Positions 5,296 through 5,766 of a stretch of 5,766 bases of DNA are shown here, piece by piece. The DNA comes from Allobosea sp. (GTDB lineage: Bacteria > Pseudomonadota > Alphaproteobacteria > Rhizobiales > Beijerinckiaceae). Where the stretch lies: NCBI GenBank assembly GCA_021732895.1, contig JAKFWE010000396.1, positions 1 to 5,766 on the forward strand, in the 5' to 3' direction. Each line of letters begins with the position of its first letter. The first letter of the stretch is position 1. The notes beneath the pieces were generated by a model, which saw only the letters and a list, made by a program, of their open reading frames with translations, made no database searches and had not been told where the DNA came from. A program made the position numbers and the translations under genes.

Positions 5296-5766
5296 ATGGC
5301 TCTTCGCATTCGCGGCGCGCATCTGCTCGTGGCCGGTGGGCTCGTCCTCGCGGCTTCGCCCGCCATCGCGCAGGAAGGCGTGCTCTTCCAGAACCTGGCG
5401 AAGGGCCTGTTCGGCAACGGCGAGCGCGACGAGATCGATTATCGCCAGCGCCCGCCGCTGGTGGTCCCGCCTGGTTCGGCCCTGCCGCGGCCGCAGGATC
5501 CCGAGGCCACGCGAAGCGCCGCCTGGCCGAACGACCCCGATGTCGCGAGGCGGCGCGCCGACGCCAGGGCCGGCATCGTGCCCTTCACCGAGAATCCCAA
5601 CACCCGCAACAATCCGCTGCTGGACCAGCGGGAAATCCGTCGCGGCAGTGTCGTCGGTCGCGGCGGCGGACCCGATATCGCCCAGGAACATACCAATTTC
5701 AACAATCAGATCGATCCGATCCGCATCGGCCGCTCCCTGGCCTCGCGCCAGAACCAGGACGACCAG
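5296..5766 (+). CDS. exported protein of unknown function (3' end outside the window)
   Basis: The frame is open for 157 codons to the end of the window, with no stop. Residues 1-25 form a typical Sec signal peptide: Arg4 and Arg6, a hydrophobic core LLVAGGLVLAA, and a cleavage site after AIA (residues 23-25). No cysteine follows, so it is not a lipoprotein and not an obvious LspA substrate. The mature part is hydrophilic, rich in Arg, Asp, Asn, Gln and Pro, with RPPLVVPPGSALPRPQDP near 52-69, and looks largely disordered. From memory, a small exported protein with a similar 'PPLVVPP' stretch (DUF3035-type) often lies between lspA and an M16 peptidase gene in alphaproteobacteria; this may be its counterpart, but the family is not established here. 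A 75-bp gap with a terminator separates it from lspA, so it probably has its own promoter, though none is clear. Confidence 0.85.
   Translation, partial: MALRIRGAHLLVAGGLVLAASPAIAQEGVLFQNLAKGLFGNGERDEIDYRQRPPLVVPPGSALPRPQDPEATRSAAWPNDPDVARRRADARAGIVPFTENPNTRNNPLLDQREIRRGSVVGRGGGPDIAQEHTNFNNQIDPIRIGRSLASRQNQDDQ

Noticed and set aside
4264..5691. A 475-codon minus-strand open frame opposite the end of ileS, lspA and the next gene.
   Set aside because: It runs against three supported genes and through their terminator. Its length is explained by high GC, which removes stops from the antisense frame.

Overview
The window looks like a chromosomal housekeeping segment of a high-GC alphaproteobacterium, probably order Hyphomicrobiales (Rhizobiales). 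The grounds are the strong GC bias at third codon positions, the alphaproteobacterial wording of the RibF, IleS and LspA motifs, and palindromic repeats of the kind common in that order. A Bosea-like organism would fit, but that is a guess.

All genes lie on the + strand. Positions 1-40 hold what appears to be the last 12 codons of an upstream gene. ribF (152-1135) encodes bifunctional riboflavin kinase/FAD synthetase. A 375-bp gap follows, holding a long near-perfect palindromic repeat (1176-1280) and a weaker, probably decayed second one (1354-1429). ileS (1511-4738) encodes isoleucyl-tRNA synthetase and overlaps lspA (4735-5220, signal peptidase II) by four bases. A hairpin terminator (5220-5242) starts at the lspA stop codon. 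A gene with a good ribosome binding site and a signal peptide begins at 5296 and runs off the end of the window.

The order ribF-ileS-lspA is widely conserved in proteobacteria and supplies flavin cofactors, charged tRNA-Ile and lipoprotein maturation. The unusual part is ileS, which at 1075 residues is over 100 longer than the E. coli enzyme. Two separate anomalies account for much of this. First, a nested palindromic element of about 123 bp (3047-3169) is inserted in frame and is apparently translated as about 41 extra residues, as Rickettsia palindromic elements are. Second, a stretch of about 500 bp (2160-2665) in the editing domain drops to about 51% GC, against 60-73% in sampled flanking lines, uses codons rare elsewhere in the gene and carries length expansions. 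The key catalytic and editing motifs are still present, so the gene looks functional. I saw no phage, insertion sequence, CRISPR array, tRNA or rRNA.
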